Source of the DNA: Fimbriimonadales bacterium
GTDB lineage: Bacteria > Armatimonadota > Fimbriimonadia > Fimbriimonadales > GBS-DC
Assembly (NCBI GenBank): GCA_025060055.1
Contig: JANXCK010000111.1
Span: 1-5,888, forward strand
Direction of reading: 5' to 3'
Length of the DNA: 5,888 bases
Part shown: positions 5,357 through 5,888 of the stretch, in pieces
How the letters are laid out: each line of letters starts with the position of its first letter
Position numbering within the stretch: position 1 is the stretch's first letter
Notes under the pieces: generated by a model
What the model was told of the DNA's origin: nothing
Database searches by the model: none
Seen by the model: only the letters and a program-made list of their open reading frames with translations
Made by a program: the position numbers and the translations under genes

Positions 5357-5888
5357 ATGGAAAAGCCCTTGTTGTTGCGCGCCCTCCTCTTCGATGTGGA
5401 CGGCACGCTGATTGATACTGTCGATTTGATTGTAAAGGCGTTAGACTACACCTATCGGAAGCATCTGGGTATAGCGCTGCCGCGTGAAGAGATTAGACGC
5501 CTGATAGGGCTACCGCTGAGCGTGCAGATGCGCTACTTGGATGACCGTGTGGTGGGGGATGTGCCCCACGAGCAGATGGAAGCGGACGAAATCGCGTACT
5601 ATAAGGCGCATCGACACCAAGAGCGCGTGGTCGCCGAAGCGGTTCAGGCGGTTCGAACCGCGTATCGGAAAGGCTATGCCGTCGCGCTGGTGACCTCCAA
5701 GAATCGCGAGGAACTGCGCCTGAGCTGGGAGAAACTGGGCTTGGAGCATTTCGTGGACGCGGTTGTGACCTCCGACGACACGGAACGCCATAAGCCCGCG
5801 CCCGACCCCGTACTGAGGGCGCTGGAGCGTCTCCAAGTCGCGCCAGAGCATGCGATGTATATTGGCGACACGGTGTTCGACATCAGTT
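5357..5888 (+). CDS. HAD-superfamily phosphatase, phosphoglycolate-phosphatase-like (3' end outside window)
   Basis: This is a cytoplasmic phosphohydrolase of the HAD type, subfamily IA. The 177 visible residues hold all four motifs: motif I FDVDGTLID (12-20) with nucleophile Asp13 and acid Asp15; motif II VTSKN (112-116) with Thr113; motif III Lys146 in HKPAPDP; and motif IV IGDTVFD (169-175), with Asp171 and Asp175 expected to bind Mg2+. A helical cap lies between motifs I and II (about 20-90), as in phosphoglycolate phosphatase (Gph) and pyrophosphatase PpaX. The substrate cannot be told from sequence. The frame is open at the right edge; relatives are about 210-220 residues, so some 40 are missing. 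ATG 5357 is chosen because the core motif follows at the usual distance; GTG 5354 lies just before it. The gene is 16 nt after panD. Confidence 0.93.
   Translation, partial: MEKPLLLRALLFDVDGTLIDTVDLIVKALDYTYRKHLGIALPREEIRRLIGLPLSVQMRYLDDRVVGDVPHEQMEADEIAYYKAHRHQERVVAEAVQAVRTAYRKGYAVALVTSKNREELRLSWEKLGLEHFVDAVVTSDDTERHKPAPDPVLRALERLQVAPEHAMYIGDTVFDIS

Noticed and set aside
5648..5661. Perfect 14-bp palindrome GCGGTTCGAACCGC
   Set aside because: It lies inside the HAD coding region in ordinary codons, with no nearby half-sites or promoter; likely chance in GC-rich sequence.

Overview
The window appears to be an ordinary chromosomal stretch from a GC-rich bacterium with two membranes. It encodes a lipoprotein, a probable outer-membrane barrel and an exported tetraheme cytochrome protein. 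The blocks of short GC-rich hairpins and the possible leaderless genes remind me of Armatimonadota or similar thermophile-rich phyla. That assignment is inference only; nothing here is a decisive taxonomic marker.

Layout from left to right: (1) positions 2-574 (+), the C-terminal 190 residues of asparaginyl-tRNA synthetase (asnS), cut by the window edge. (2) 575-854, a non-coding gap filled by a head-to-tail array of eight short hairpins. (3) 855-1472 (+), a lipoprotein with an 11-glycine linker, a PEGA-like domain and an Ig-like domain. It converges, with an 8-nt gap, on a minus-strand cluster of four genes covering 4672 down to 1481. (4) That cluster reads, in transcription order: barrel-like protein, small PspA-helix/J-like protein, hotdog acyl-CoA thioesterase, and a UshA-like protein fused to a four-heme cytochrome domain. 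(5) 4673-4956, a divergent intergenic region holding a 163-bp foldback (MITE-like) element with 15-bp terminal inverted repeats and flanking ATAAG direct repeats. (6) 4957-5340 (+), panD, aspartate 1-decarboxylase. (7) 5357-5888 (+), a HAD-family phosphatase cut by the right edge.

The barrel and J-like genes are tightly coupled (stop and start 1 nt apart). The thioesterase and cytochrome genes are 17 nt apart. The 48-nt gap between these pairs carries a -10-like box close to the thioesterase start, so the four genes may form one or two transcription units. PanD makes beta-alanine for pantothenate and CoA. The HAD gene follows 16 nt later, but no pathway link between them can be shown.

The points most worth following are the hairpin array with compensated stems, the foldback element with apparent target duplication, the UshA-like protein that has lost the usual metal ligands and carries PCGC plus four hemes, and the small protein joining a PspA-type amphipathic helix to a J-like domain without HPD. 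I see no CRISPR array, tRNA, rRNA, phage gene or defence system.
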